A stretch of DNA of 64,000 nt, from assembly GCA_964036195.1 (NCBI GenBank), contig OZ038451.1, positions 30,087,927 through 30,151,926 on the forward strand, read 5' to 3'. Every line of letters starts with the position of its first letter. Positions within the stretch are counted from its first letter, which is position 1. Below, piece after piece: positions 1 through 10,004 of this stretch. This stretch comes from Sphaerolaimus hirsutus (taxonomy: Eukaryota > Nematoda > Chromadorea > Monhysterida > Sphaerolaimidae). The notes under the pieces were generated by a model. That model did not search any database. It saw nothing but the letters and a program-made list of their open reading frames with translations, and was not told the DNA's origin. The position numbers were made by a program, and so were the translations under genes.

Positions 1-627
1 AGATTTCTGGCAGTGGAGATACCGAGTTTCGAGTGAAATAAATGTTGGCTTTTATTGGACATACCGAGATTCGAGTGAAATTTCATCAATTTCAGGGTGG
101 ACATACCGACATTCGGATGATTTTTTTAATTTTTTTCAAGAATCGGTGTCTCTGTATCTCGGGAATGGAGTGAGATATTGAGAAAATTTTTTTTCTATAA
201 TGAACAAATATATATGCATATATCAGATCTGCACCTAACTCATTTTTTGTCATTTTGGTCCTTACCAACATACGGAACTAGATGCCTCAATTGGAATCCG
301 AAATTTGAAAATTTATAATCCATTGTTCAAAAGTGACTAGCAAAACTCTAAACTGCAATATGCCAGTAAAAAAGCTCAAGTATACAAAAAATTTCACACT
401 TCATTTGAAAATTTCAAACTATTTTGGAAAAAAACAGATCTAGGTAATTTCGAAAAGTAATTTTAAAAAACACCTAAAAATCTAAGCACCTTTTTACAGA
501 TGGTTTGCTATAGTGAGCCCAAACTCCCAGCTGTAAAATATCATGATAAAAAGAACAAAAGTGACTGGAGTAGTTGATAAAAATATTGCGATTCAAATGA
601 ATAAATAGCATTGCATTAGCATGACCG
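1..627. other. AT-rich intergenic sequence with short direct repeats
   Basis: No gene is recognisable here. In the first 120 bases the phrase TACCGA followed by TTCGAGTGAAAT or a variant occurs about three times, roughly 50 bases apart, so this looks like the edge of a degenerate tandem repeat. The rest is AT-rich with no convincing coding or structural signal. Confidence 0.5.
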
Positions 628-840
628 CATAAATGAGCAGCAAAAATTTTTTTGGCGCTGGCGCTATTGGCGCTTGGCGCCAACATCCTCTGGCGCCATT
701 GGCGCTTGGCGCCAACATCCTCTGGCGCCATTGGCGCTTGGCGCCGTGGTCTAGAAAAGCGCCATGGCGCTTTTGGCGCTTGGCGCTATTTTGCTGTGGC
801 GCCATCGGCGCTTGGCGCTGGACTTTGAAAAGCGCCGTGG
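628..840. repeat. GGCGCC-rich array, cut by the assembly gap
   Basis: This is a dense array of GGCGCC and GGCGCT phrases (TTGGCGCC, GGCGCTTGG) running into the run of N. It matches the fill of the complete hAT-like element at 18527-19402, so it is probably one end of another copy whose other end lies in or beyond the gap. Long open frames across it are a consequence of the repeat and were not called as genes. Confidence 0.7.
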
Positions 841-1040
841 NNNNNNNNNNNNNNNNNNNNNNNNNNNNNNNNNNNNNNNNNNNNNNNNNNNNNNNNNNNN
901 NNNNNNNNNNNNNNNNNNNNNNNNNNNNNNNNNNNNNNNNNNNNNNNNNNNNNNNNNNNNNNNNNNNNNNNNNNNNNNNNNNNNNNNNNNNNNNNNNNNN
1001 NNNNNNNNNNNNNNNNNNNNNNNNNNNNNNNNNNNNNNNN
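841..1040. other. assembly gap (200 N)
   Basis: Exactly 200 N characters. The flanking GGCGCC array is self-complementary and repetitive, which probably explains the gap. Confidence 0.99.
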
Positions 1041-2130
1041 TTATTCGAGCAAGTTCACCCCTCCTAGTTCGCCAGACTCCATAACAAACAGCCCCCCCCC
1101 CCGCTCAAAAATCCTGGATACTCCCCTGCTCGGAAGTGTGCCAGCATGGCAAAGCCAAAGCTTGCGACTGTTCTGACAAAATTTGTCGTTGTTTTAACAT
1201 AAACAGGGATCAAATGATTTTAATGGAGGCAGCATCTTTGTTGTGTTACTTTTGTCGCAGGTGCTAGTCATTGTTGGCTCAGTGCCAATGTGAACCATGC
1301 ATGCAAAGTGTTAAGTCTTTACTTAAGAAAGTGCACAGTGGTGCTTGGAAAGCAAATTATTTTCGTATTTCCTCGAAATACCCCCCCCCCCCCCTCGAAA
1401 TACCCTCCCTCAAACTGGGCACTATGAATTTGTGGTCCGGGAAATGCATAACAGACGCTCAAAACATTTACTGTGTTACGTTAGAACATCGTTTATTCGG
1501 GTTGGCGCGCCAGCGCCATCCCTCGCTGCCGAGGGAGGGCGCAAGCGACCCACCCATAATATGGTCAGAGACAGCAAAATGCGGAAATTCGGAAATTAAA
1601 ACTCAAATAACTCTGGAACGCTACTAGCGACCGTTGGAAAGCCCGTGTCGGAAAGTACCCCGACTCCAAGTTTCAGATTGATTGGTTGTATTTAATAAAA
1701 GTTATTCAAGATTTTATTTCTGAGGTGGCATTCTTGTTGTTGTTGTTGTTGTTGTTCACCCGAAATTCTTCAAAGTGGAATAACTTCGCTGAAACACAAC
1801 CGATTTTCCTGGATGATGGCTCATATGAAAGAGCATATGATGCCATTTATTATTTTATCAAAAAATTTTCACAGGCTCCGCCCACTTTAGGACTGTAGTT
1901 GTTTGAAATCTTCAAAAATGAATAAATTAAAAAATTGAATACAAACAAGGAATTAAAAAATTTGTTGATGTGCGCAGGGATCAGGGCTTTCAAATGAGCC
2001 CGTTTTTGTCAATTTTGGTTGACATTTAGAAAAGTTATTCAAGTTTGCGTGTTTTGTGTAATACACGCAATACAGACTGCTGGTAGAATAAAAACGTGAA
2101 TTTGAGGACTCACTATCAGATTTTTATGTT
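1041..2130. other. non-genic stretch with TE fragments and a TTG microsatellite
   Basis: No gene is supported. A fragment of the ACCGTATT/poly-C foldback family lies at about 1362-1425 (TATTTCCTCGAAATACCCC followed by a C run). A TTG microsatellite spans about 1733-1756. The remaining open frames are short and show no domain. Confidence 0.5.
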
Positions 2131-2930
2131 TGAATTATTTTCATTTATATATTTTCAATATTTTTATTTTTAATTTTATTTTAATTTTATTTTTTAATAA
2201 TTTTTAAATAATTTTTTGATAATATTTAATTCATTTTTTATAATAATTTTTTGATAATATTTAATTCATATTTAATTTTTTTATTGATTATACTTTTATG
2301 TTAATACATTTATTTGTATATATACATTTTATTTGATCACTTGTTATATTGTCATTAAATTATTTCTCAACTTTTTCATTGTATTTTGTCAATGTTTATT
2401 CCATTTTCTATTTCATTCATTTTCTGAATTTTTATTTTTTGTTACAATTTTTTAATGTTATTTTTTCATTTTTTCATTTAATTTCATTTTTATCTGAGAT
2501 TAAATTTATAAAATTTCATGATTTCTACTCTGTTTATTTATAATTGTATTCAATTTTCAATTTTTTATATATTTTTTAATTAGTATTTTGATTTCGTTTT
2601 AATGTAAAATTCAATTTTTTTATTATTTTATTTTATTCGTTTTACCCTTTTTATTTATAATTGTATTTAACTTTTAAACTTTTGCCTTTTGCTTTTAAAG
2701 TTTTAACATTGTAATTGTTTTGTTGTTTTTTTGTTAGCATTTTTTACTATTTAAAATTTATTTATTATTTTATTCAGGATGATTTCCATAAATTTTTTGT
2801 ATAAAAAATTCTTAATAAATTTTATTTTTTATTATTTTATTTTTATTTTTGTTGGTTTTTAATTTTACATTATACTTTTTTGTTAAAAAAATATTTTTAA
2901 TTTTTTTAAAGTACTTTATGGAGCACATGA
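2130..2930. repeat. AT-rich low-complexity tract
   Basis: About 800 bases are made almost only of T and A runs (TTTTTAATTTTATTTT and variants). No gene, terminal inverted repeat or tandem unit could be fixed. Confidence 0.7.
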
Positions 2931-3000
2931 CATGCATTGTTCATATAAATAATAAATACTGTACATATCTTTGCGGGCCTGTGGCCCCCAAAAAGAAGTA

Positions 3001-3097
3001 TATCTCATAAAAAATGGCTAAAGCCAACAAAAAGTGGACACTGCAATATCGGTGCAGTGTCCACTTTTTGTTGGCTTTAGCCATTTTTTATGAGATA
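3001..3097. repeat. perfect 45-bp inverted repeat (hairpin)
   Basis: The arms 3001-3045 and 3053-3097 are exact reverse complements around a 7-base loop (ATATCGG). The arm begins TATCTCATAAAAAATGGC and ends GGACACTGCA. There is no ORF. It could be the remains of a foldback transposon or a transcribed hairpin. The perfect match implies recent origin or continued correction. Confidence 0.9.
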
Positions 3098-3219
3098 CCA
3101 TCTACATCCTTATAAAAGGCTGTAAAAACTTATGAATGGTGGTTATTGTTGCATTTTTCACGTTTTTCTCTCAAAATTTTCACTCTGAAAAAATAAACTC
3201 CCCAGGGGGTAATTCGAGG

Positions 3220-3560
3220 CAATACAGTATGCGTTTTTCTATAAAAAAGTACTTGTACCCAGTTTTACTTGTACTTTGTGTAGTCTGCTTTTTTGTTTCC
3301 GTGAAAAAGTACCCACTTTTACATAATCTCTGAAGAAAAGTACATATTCACATTCACGATTTCGGGTATTAGATATTACTCGATTTTACATTTTATAAAA
3401 AAGTATTTTACTCACATGTAGGTACTCACGTCGTCACGAGTAGTGATGTGAGATGCGCCAGAACTTCCGCGCCAAGCGCCAATGGCGCCAGACCAAAATG
3501 GCGCCAACCGCCAGAAGCGCCAGACTCGTTTTAAATTTCCTGTAGTTGACAGACATCTAA
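3220..3560. repeat. fragments of two phrase-filled element families
   Basis: At 3235-3430 several AAGTACTTGTAC-like and AAAAGTAC phrases resemble the fill of the elements at 11952-12430 and 31699-32603. At 3441 a TAGTGATG end begins and is followed by GCGCC phrases up to about 3525, as in the complete element at 18527-19402. Neither fragment has a partner end here. Confidence 0.5.
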
Positions 3561-3653
3561 TTCTGGTAAACTTAAATGTGTTCAAAGCTGATTTATGGGT
3601 TTTCGAAAAAAAAATTCCGAAGTGTTCGAAATTTGGTAGTAAACTAGTGTGTA

Positions 3654-3778
3654 TACCGTATTTCCTCGAAATACCCCCCGGGGGGTGATTGTTTCATAGT
3701 GGTCCCGCGAGGGGGGGGGGGGGTCAAACGAGGGGGGGGGGGTATTTCAAGGGGGGGGTATTTCGAGGAAATACGGTA
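3654..3778. mobile_element. short ACCGTATT foldback MITE
   Basis: This 125-bp element starts TACCGTATTTCCTCGAAATA and ends with the inverted match of that string. Its centre is C and G runs separated by GTATTTCGAGG phrases. It is flanked on both sides by TA (3652-3653 and 3779-3780), compatible with a TA target duplication. It is the smallest complete copy of a family that recurs through the window. Confidence 0.85.
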
Positions 3779-4067
3779 TAGCCACGGTGAATCACGGTAT
3801 GTTTGAAAAGTTGTATTTCTATTCGATGCTATTTTTTTGCTGTTTTGGTCATTAGATCTGTCTGCAATTGTTTTTCGCACACCCACGCCGCTGCAAGGAG
3901 ACATCTTTTTGCAGCGCGAACATGCAATCGAATGGTATTTATAAAACCGGTGAGCGTGCAACTCCCAATTCGTTTTAGAAAGATTGACTGCAATTGATAT
4001 CATAAAATATTCACAATTCTGTGAAAACAGTTTCTGTTCCACACTTATGATGGCGTGTAAACAGCTT

Positions 4068-4505
4068 TCAAAGTTGGCAAAAAGCCAACCGCTGCAATTG
4101 ATCTACCACATGCTTACGTTGGCTCTTGGCGTTGCAGTAATTCGGTTTTTTCGATACACCACGACGGCAGACATTGGTCTTGGTACGTTGCCTAGCTTCC
4201 TTTTTAGATGAAATATTGATTAAAACAGGCTTGGGGCATTCCCAGCCAGTTTCCTGTAAAAAGCCAAGTAAAATGTCAAATGTCATGCAGTGTCAAAAGT
4301 CATGTAAAATGCCATGCAAAATGGCGAGTTGCCATTTTGCATGGCATTTTACATGACTTTTGACACTGCATGACATTTGACACTTTACAGGGCGTGGGAT
4401 TGACACTTGGTTCGCGTCGCACAATGCTTTTGCGGTTCCAATTGGCAGCGTGCCAATGACAACTAATAGTTGGAAAAATCGTATCGTAATGAAACAATAA
4501 TTCAT
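4068..4505 (-). CDS. possible two-exon small secreted peptide
   Basis: Exon 1 is 4505-4407 (33 codons) and exon 2 is 4229-4068 (53 codons plus stop). They join in phase 0 across a 177-bp GT-AG intron. The predicted 86-residue product starts MNYCFITIRF and has a hydrophobic N-terminus typical of a signal peptide. A basic tail follows with three cysteines, and a further cysteine lies near the putative cleavage site (ALCDAN). No family was recognised. The intron is exactly an inverted-repeat element (see 4230-4406). Exon 2 can also be read on the plus strand as a hydrophobic ORF (from 4047 to a GT donor at 4183), so the strand is not settled. Confidence 0.35.
4230..4406 (-). mobile_element. introner-like foldback element acting as intron
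   Basis: Read on the minus strand the element begins GTGTCAATCCCACGCCCTGT and ends TGGGAATGCCCCAAG. About 55-bp arms of TGTCAAATGTCATGCA and CATGTAAAATGCCATGC phrases fold back around 4326-4330. The terminal GT and AG are its tips. The flanking exon halves of the candidate gene at 4068-4505 join in phase across it. It belongs to the family seen at 34435-34633 and 5526-5720. Confidence 0.6.
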
Positions 4506-4653
4506 GTGAAACGTTTTATACTTACATTTTCACGAAAACAAATTTTGTAATCACTTCACAAAATGGGGTGGGGTATTCCGTGTTTGGGGTGTATATTTCC
4601 CCCCTTCACACAGAACTGCGTTTTCTCAAAAGAGGGGGTTATATTTGGGGATA

Positions 4654-5080
4654 TACCGTATTACCTCGAATTATCCCCCCCCTTGAATTACCCCCCCTCT
4701 AATTAACCCCCCCTCAAAATCGGCTGGGGAAATAATAAACCCCCCCCCCTCGGAATACCCCCCCCCCCTTCGGAATGATGTACGTCATGTACATAATAAA
4801 TATGTCATGTATGCAATGTACATGATGTAATTTACTGTTTATTTGTATTGCAGCTACACATGGACATGTTTGTGTAGCTAATCTACGTTTTTATGTCCAA
4901 ATATATCTTGTTTGGACACATTTATTACCTGTTTTGGGCATCCAAATGCCTACTATTTACTACGATCCTTATGAAAATTTCTGACGAAATAATAAGACCC
5001 CCCCTCGAATTAACCCCCCCCCTCAAATTTTGCTGGCGAAATAATAAACCCCCATGGGGGTATTTCGAGGTAATACGGTA
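4654..5080. mobile_element. ACCGTATT MITE, 427 bp
   Basis: Bounded by TACCGTATTACCTCGAAT and the inverted TATTTCGAGGTAATACGGTA. Both ends carry poly-C or poly-G phrases (CTCGAATTAACCCCCCC). The centre holds the palindrome-like ATGTACGTCATGTACAT region shared with the copies at 6415-6847 and 31952-32358. Confidence 0.88.
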
Positions 5081-5121
5081 TGGTGTATTAACCTATTTAG
5101 ATCCAACCTAACAACTCGCAG

Positions 5122-7802
5122 GAGGATGAGATATCTGATAAGGAGTCACTTGAGGCAAAATCATGGACAAGAAGAGGCCTTTCAACAAGAACTTTTATAT
5201 GGATACTCCATTCCTGAATATAGGCCACACTTGGAGGGGGAAACTGAGGCACTTTCTTATATACCCATTTTGAAGGCGATATTCATGTTGTTTGGTGCAG
5301 TTCTCATGGCATGTCCAATGTCTTGGCTCTTTGCCAATTGCGTGAAGATATTCCATTTTAGAGAATCTAGCCATGCAGTCAACCGTTTTTTGAGATGTAT
5401 ATTTGTATGCATTTCGGCTTTTGGGATCACATTTTATGCATTATGTGAGTTTGAACTTTTCTGAGCTTTGACATTTCTTTTCCTTCAATTTTATGGACAG
5501 TGACAGGGATCACTGCAGAACTCTGGTGCCAATCCCAAGCCCTGTAAAGTGTAAAGTAAAGTGTCAAATGTAAAGTCAAATGCAAAGTAAAGTGTCAAAT
5601 GTCATGCAAAGTTCAGTAATAAAATCTTTTCTTTTTTGTTTTGATTGACACTTGACTTTGCATTTGACTTTAACTTTGACACTTTACTTTACACTTTACA
5701 GGGCTTGGGACTGCCCCCAGATCTCATTTGTTCACCGTGTAAAATGTCATGTAAGAGTAGAATGTCATCCAAAAGCATGGCAAAAAATGAGAGTGTGATG
5801 AGCTTGTGAACCCTGCATGTGTGTGAGTCACTGCAAATAAAACGCTCGTGAAGTGCACTGAAGCGGTTGGAAGTGCCTCTCGTGATCACACTTCAGAGCC
5901 TGATCAAGCCTGATCACCGGGCACTTCACCGCTCGTGATCACACTTCCAACCCTGATCAAGCCTGATCACCGTTGGAATGCACTTCACCGACGCTTCACG
6001 AATATTATTAGTAAATTGTTTACAGAAATAAAAAATCTGAAATTCGTGAAGTGCGTTGAAGTGCCTGCGAGCGTGTGCGTGAAGGCACTTCACCGCAGAT
6101 CACGGCAGATCACAAGCGCATTATTTGCTGTGAGTGTGAGGACAATTTTTCAACAAAAAATCTTACTTTCTTTGCAGGTTTCCTGTATGTGGGATCATTT
6201 TTGGTTGTTGGACTTATCCCCCAGTTCCAATTAGAGATTCTCATACTTTATGTGTGTGACTGGTGGCCACTTCTCACCCATGGTCATTACAACTTGACAT
6301 TGACTGTGTACAGATTTACTATGGTGTTTTCTCTGGCCCTCTTTTTGATTACTGTGTGGCTGGTGAGTTACTAATTTGACTTGATCAAAGTTTTTGATTG
6401 GGAATTATTGAAAGTACCGTATTACCTCGAATTACCCCCCCCCTTGGATTACCCCCCCTCGAATTAACCCCCCCCCCTCAAAATGGGCTGGGGAAATAAT
6501 AACCCCCCCTCGAAATACCCCCCCTTCGAAATGATGTACGTCATGTACATAAAAATACAATGTACATGATGTATATCACTGTTAATTTGCATTGCAGCTA
6601 CACATAGACTAGTTTGTGTAGTTAGCTGCGGTTTTATGTCCAAATATATCCTGTTTAGACACATTTAATACCTGTTTTGGGTAAGAAAATGCCTACTATT
6701 TACTACGGTCCTTACGAGAATTTCTGACGAAATAATAAAACACCCTTCCCCCCCCGACCCCGAATAAACCCCCCTCGAATTAACCCCCCTCAAATTTTGC
6801 TGGCGAAATAATAAACCCCCATGGGGGTATTTCGAGGTAATACGGTAGCTACGTTTAAATCAGAAATTAATTTTCACTTATTTTTTATGAATTTGGATTT
6901 CACCTCATTTGAGGGATAGTAAAAAATCATAAAATTTAAAAATTGCAACAAAATTGTGCAGATTTGCATTACATTTGTGTCAGCCAGCACTTTTGTGACC
7001 AAAAGTGAAGTAAAGAAAGATAAACTCTTCATGACAAGTGGAAGTGGACAAGAGACACCAGCTATGGGCGATGGATTTTATGTGGACATTAGCACAAAAT
7101 GTCAGTTAGTCTGGATGTAAGAAAAGAGGCATAAAATTTTCTGCAGAATAATTGTCCCTCAGAGCCAGGGTTGGCAAAATCTCAGAAAAAAAATAAAAAT
7201 AAAATAAAAATAAAATAGAAAATTAAAGAATAAAATAAAAATAAAATGTAAAGTTGAAGAATAAAATAAAAATAAAATACAATTTTAATAAATAAAAAAA
7301 TACAATTTTAGTAAAAAGAATTTTACTTAAATCAATCCTGGTCACGAACTAAAATAAAAAATAAAAATAAAATAAGAAAAAAATGAAAAATTGAAGAATA
7401 AAATAAAAATAAAATGGAAAATTGAAGAATAAAATCAAAATAAAATACAATTTTAATAAAAATAAATTAAAATTTTAGTAAAATAAATTTTACTAAAACC
7501 AACCCTGCTCAGAGCTTTCCGGCTTTTTTACCTGTTTCATCCTGACCCAACACATCTTATTATATAATTTAACAATTTTTTTCTCAGTGTCAAATAGCAG
7601 CAGAAAGATATTTGAACGGCTTTATGATTTCATCGAAGCCAAATTCAGCCAGCACGGAGATTCACAGCAGAATCAAAAAATCGTTGTCAATACGGATATT
7701 GCGCAAATGGCACATCGTGAAAGTGGCAGAGAAACACTGTATGCAGTCAGTGATGATGTGACGAAATGTGACAAAAAAGTGGAAAAGTGTGACAGAGTGT
7801 GA
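5122..7802 (+). CDS. multi-pass membrane protein, paralogue A (5' exons not found)
   Basis: Four exons were assembled: 5122-5444, 6178-6362, 6962-7100 and 7588-7802 (stop TGA). Junction phases agree (1, 0, 1). The protein has three strongly hydrophobic segments: around ILKAIFMLFGAVLMACP, around RCIFVCISAFGITFYAL continuing into FLYVGSFLVVGLIP, and FSLALFLITVWLICITF. Between the last two lies a conserved CDWW motif. A hydrophilic tail rich in D and K starts SNSSRKIFERLYDF. The exon order and these motifs match the minus-strand paralogue at 32910-34802. The family was not recognised. The first exon enters in phase 2, so at least one upstream exon is missing from this model. The introns hold an introner-like element, a CTTCAC-rich element, an ACCGTATT MITE and an hAT-like insertion. 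Confidence 0.7.
5526..5720 (+). mobile_element. introner-family element inside an intron
   Basis: Starts GTGCCAATCCCAAGCCCTGT and ends GGGCTTGGGACTGCCCCCAG. The two arms are near-perfect inverted repeats filled with AAAGTGTCAAATGTAAAG phrases. One tip carries a donor-like GTGCC and the other an acceptor-like CCCCCAG. Here it lies within the larger 5445-6177 intron of gene A and need not define exon ends. Confidence 0.75.
5750..6145. repeat. CTTCAC/GTGAAG phrase-filled element (fragmentary)
   Basis: A dense set of CACTTCAC, GTGAAGTG and GATCACACTTC phrases lies within the first intron of gene A. Its right edge (ATTATTTGCTGTGAGTG) resembles the TTTTTTGCTGTG end of the element at 23806-25354. 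Clean terminal repeats and a target duplication were not found. Confidence 0.5.
6415..6847. mobile_element. ACCGTATT MITE, 433 bp
   Basis: Same ends (TACCGTATTACCTCGAAT and its inverse) and same centre as 4654-5080, with C-run phrases on the left and G/C-run phrases on the right. It lies in the second intron of gene A. Confidence 0.88.
7166..7507. mobile_element. hAT-like MITE filled with AAAATAAAAAT
   Basis: Starts CAGGGTTGGCAAAATCTCAG and ends AAAACCAACCCTG. It is flanked by a perfect 8-bp duplication CTCAGAGC (7158-7165 and 7508-7515). The interior is AAAATAAAAATAAAAT phrases. It sits in the third intron of gene A. The (C/T)AGGG ends and the 8-bp duplication are typical of hAT elements. 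Confidence 0.92.
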
Positions 7803-8863
7803 AAAATTGTGTGCTTATTTGGATACTTATCATCTGCCTGATAGATATCTACATATTTCGCGGCATTGTATCCATTTTAAATGTACCGTTTCATATCCGC
7901 CGGGTTTATGAAATCCTCAATTGTATTTATCTATGCTTTACGTAAAAGAAAACTCCTGTGTCTGGAACGTTCCCTGTTCGCTTTTCTTCGTGCTTTAAGC
8001 GGGACCGAGAAACATTTTTCGTGCAGCCCGATTGTTTATAGATAGCCAGCTGAAAACAGAATCGCATTGTATCGGCCAGTGTATTTATATTTCAGATCTA
8101 ATTTATATACCCACTTACAGTGCGCGCAGAAATTTCTGTGCGCATTGGCACCGAGCCATGTGCCACTGTTACTCCGCGCACTCGCGCCAGCCTACATCTT
8201 AAAACTGCACGTAAATTTTGCTCGGCCGGGCGTGTCGTTTTCCTTATACAAACTTGTGATTTTTACGAACCTTTCGAGGCCCACCACGCGCTTAAAAATG
8301 GGAATTGTGGGTCGAGCGTACGCACAGAGGGCTAAATTTATGTGCGTTCTCTGTCAAATGTAAGAAATCGTAGAAATTTAACTGTCGTTATTGAGCTCAC
8401 ACACAAAAAAGGCGAGCCTGACGGAACTTTCGTGATTTTTGGGGTTAGCGCTAGTGGGCATTTACACGAAAGTGGGCGGAGCTTACGCTGACCACCGCAT
8501 GCAAAGCAAAATATCTGCGCGCACTGTAGACTTGCGTTGGGCAGTGGTCAATTTCGGAGGAATTCCCTTCGCGGGGCCGTCTCTGCACCATTTGCTGATT
8601 GGTTGGCTGGCTTTGGGTTGCAATCTTGTGTTCATTCGGCTTGTTGCCTGGTCTTGTCTACAGTCACGCAAAATCTACAATGTCAATATTGTGTTTGCGT
8701 CAAGTCTGGCGGTCTGTTTACGAATTTGAAACGGACGCTCTATCGCCTGCTGTGGGGTGAGTAAATTTCGATTTTTTCGCTTTTTTTCCGTTAACTGCCG
8801 TTCTATTGGAAGTAGCCCTTCTATTTTTCACCGATTTTGTCACATTTTTTTATTATTTGAACA
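7803..8863. other. GC- and CpG-richer segment, possibly promoter-like
   Basis: After the stop of gene A, the stretch from about 7950 to 8770 is clearly richer in CpG than its surroundings (TTCGCTTTTCTTCGTGC, CCGCGCACTCGCGCCAGCC). It contains a GTGGGCGGAGC GC-box-like site near 8474 and ATTGGTTGG, an inverted CCAAT box, near 8599. It ends in a strong donor-like GGGGTGAGTAAAT near 8754-8766. It could hold a promoter and noncoding first exon on the plus strand, but no downstream exon was identified. Overlapping ORFs here have no recognisable domain. Confidence 0.3.
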
Positions 8864-9287
8864 TACCGTATTCCCTCAAATTACCCTCGGGTCTGAGTGG
8901 GCTGATAAAAAAATTATCCATTCGAAATAACGTGCATCATGTATGCAATTTACGTTTTGTCTATGTAAATACCTCTTCATTACTACAATCCGTCATGAAC
9001 ATTTCTAGTGAAATAATAATCCCCCGTCGAGTGAGCCCGCCACCCCTCGAAATACCCCCCCCCCCCCCAATTTGCACCCTTAAAAAATACCCCTTGGATG
9101 TATTTCGAGGAAACACGGTGTTCTGCACTGTCCGGATCGAACCATACCTTTTTATGGTATACGTTCCATTTACACTCAATTTGGGGGGGGGGTATTTCGA
9201 GGAGTGGGGGGGGGGGCTAATAAATTCATAGTGGCCATTTTGAGGGGGGGGGGTATTTCGAGGGGGGTATATCGAGGAAATACGGTA
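8864..9287. mobile_element. degenerate or composite ACCGTATT element
   Basis: Left end ATACCGTATTCCCTCAAATT. An internal end near 9118 reads TATTTCGAGGAAACACGG. A second right end, TATATCGAGGAAATACGGTA, finishes at 9287. Probably two overlapping copies. Confidence 0.65.
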
Positions 9288-9442
9288 TCCATTTTTCATA
9301 TTTTTGTGTTTTGGCACTCTTCCACCATAATTTCTACCTGCCGTTCTATTCGAGGTGTCATTCTATTTGACGCTGCCCTTGTATTCTTTTCGTGAGCCCG
9401 GAAACAAGCCAAAGCCTACCGTTCTATTAAGAGAAATACGGT

Positions 9443-9693
9443 ATACTCCGGTTTCTTTACACCCTGCACGCGTGGTTCCCGCTGGAAGTGTGCCAACGAT
9501 GGTTAACGCGTCCTAGTTTCATAAAAAGATGACAAAATTGATTGTTGTTATAATGTTATTCATTAACATATTCACATCGATGAATTTTTTTCATATTTTT
9601 ACGGAAATCGCATGATTTCATCATCATTGGCACGCTTCCAACACGAGACATAAATCAGTGCGAGGGCAGAGTATCACGTACGCCGAGTATAGG
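9443..9693. mobile_element. foldback MITE with CTGGAAGTGTGCCAA arms
   Basis: The left arm holds CCCTGCACGCGTGGTTCC and GGAAGTGTGCCAACGATGG. The right arm holds CATTGGCACGCTTCCAAC and GCGAGGGCAGAGTATC. A second copy in the other orientation is at about 29413-29660. The exact ends are approximate. Confidence 0.6.
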
Positions 9694-9802
9694 TGTAGTT
9701 TGGTTACGCTCTGCCCCTACTAAATATGTACCAATTTAGGGATGCCTGCAACCTCCACGAGTGAGGGCCCTGTACACTCGAAAAAAATTATTGCCAGTTT
9801 TG

Positions 9803-10004
9803 GGTAAACTCGGCGGACAGCACACTTGGTATGGAAACCTACCATAATTAAACTAATAAGATCTTGTGATAAATTTCGTAATTACCTATGTATTCCATAG
9901 TAAAAACGAAATAATATGATGGAAAACTGTATTATTTTTGGTAAATTATTCAGATGGGTTATGGTAGGTTTTCATACTAAGTGTGATGTCCATCGAGTAT
10001 ACCC
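9803..10004. mobile_element. MITE with CTCGGCGGACA ends
   Basis: The left end region ACTCGGCGGACAGCACACTT then TGGAAACCTACCATAA is mirrored by TTATGGTAGGTTTTCATACT and GTGTGATGTCCATCGAGTAT on the right. Related copies are at 29165-29372 and, as a core, within 22800-23030 and 55290-55440. Confidence 0.7.

Noticed and set aside
3984..4211. Plus-strand ORF with a hydrophobic stretch, considered as the first exon of membrane gene A
   Set aside because: Its donor (after 4182) leaves phase 1, and joining to the next exon at 5122 gives an immediate stop. The minus-strand reading joins in phase across the element instead. Strand is still uncertain, so only the minus model was listed, with low confidence.
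5526..5720. Element used directly as an intron with a 25-base micro-exon before it
   Set aside because: Exons 5122-5444 and 6178-6362 already join in phase. A 25-base exon between them would break the frame.
8067..8764. Overlapping ORFs of 71-98 codons in the CpG-rich stretch
   Set aside because: Three frames are open at once and none shows a domain. More likely composition than coding.
9803..10004. Target duplication for the CTCGGCGGACA MITE
   Set aside because: Its right flank is altered by the hAT-like insertion at 10005, so ends could not be fixed well enough to claim a duplication.
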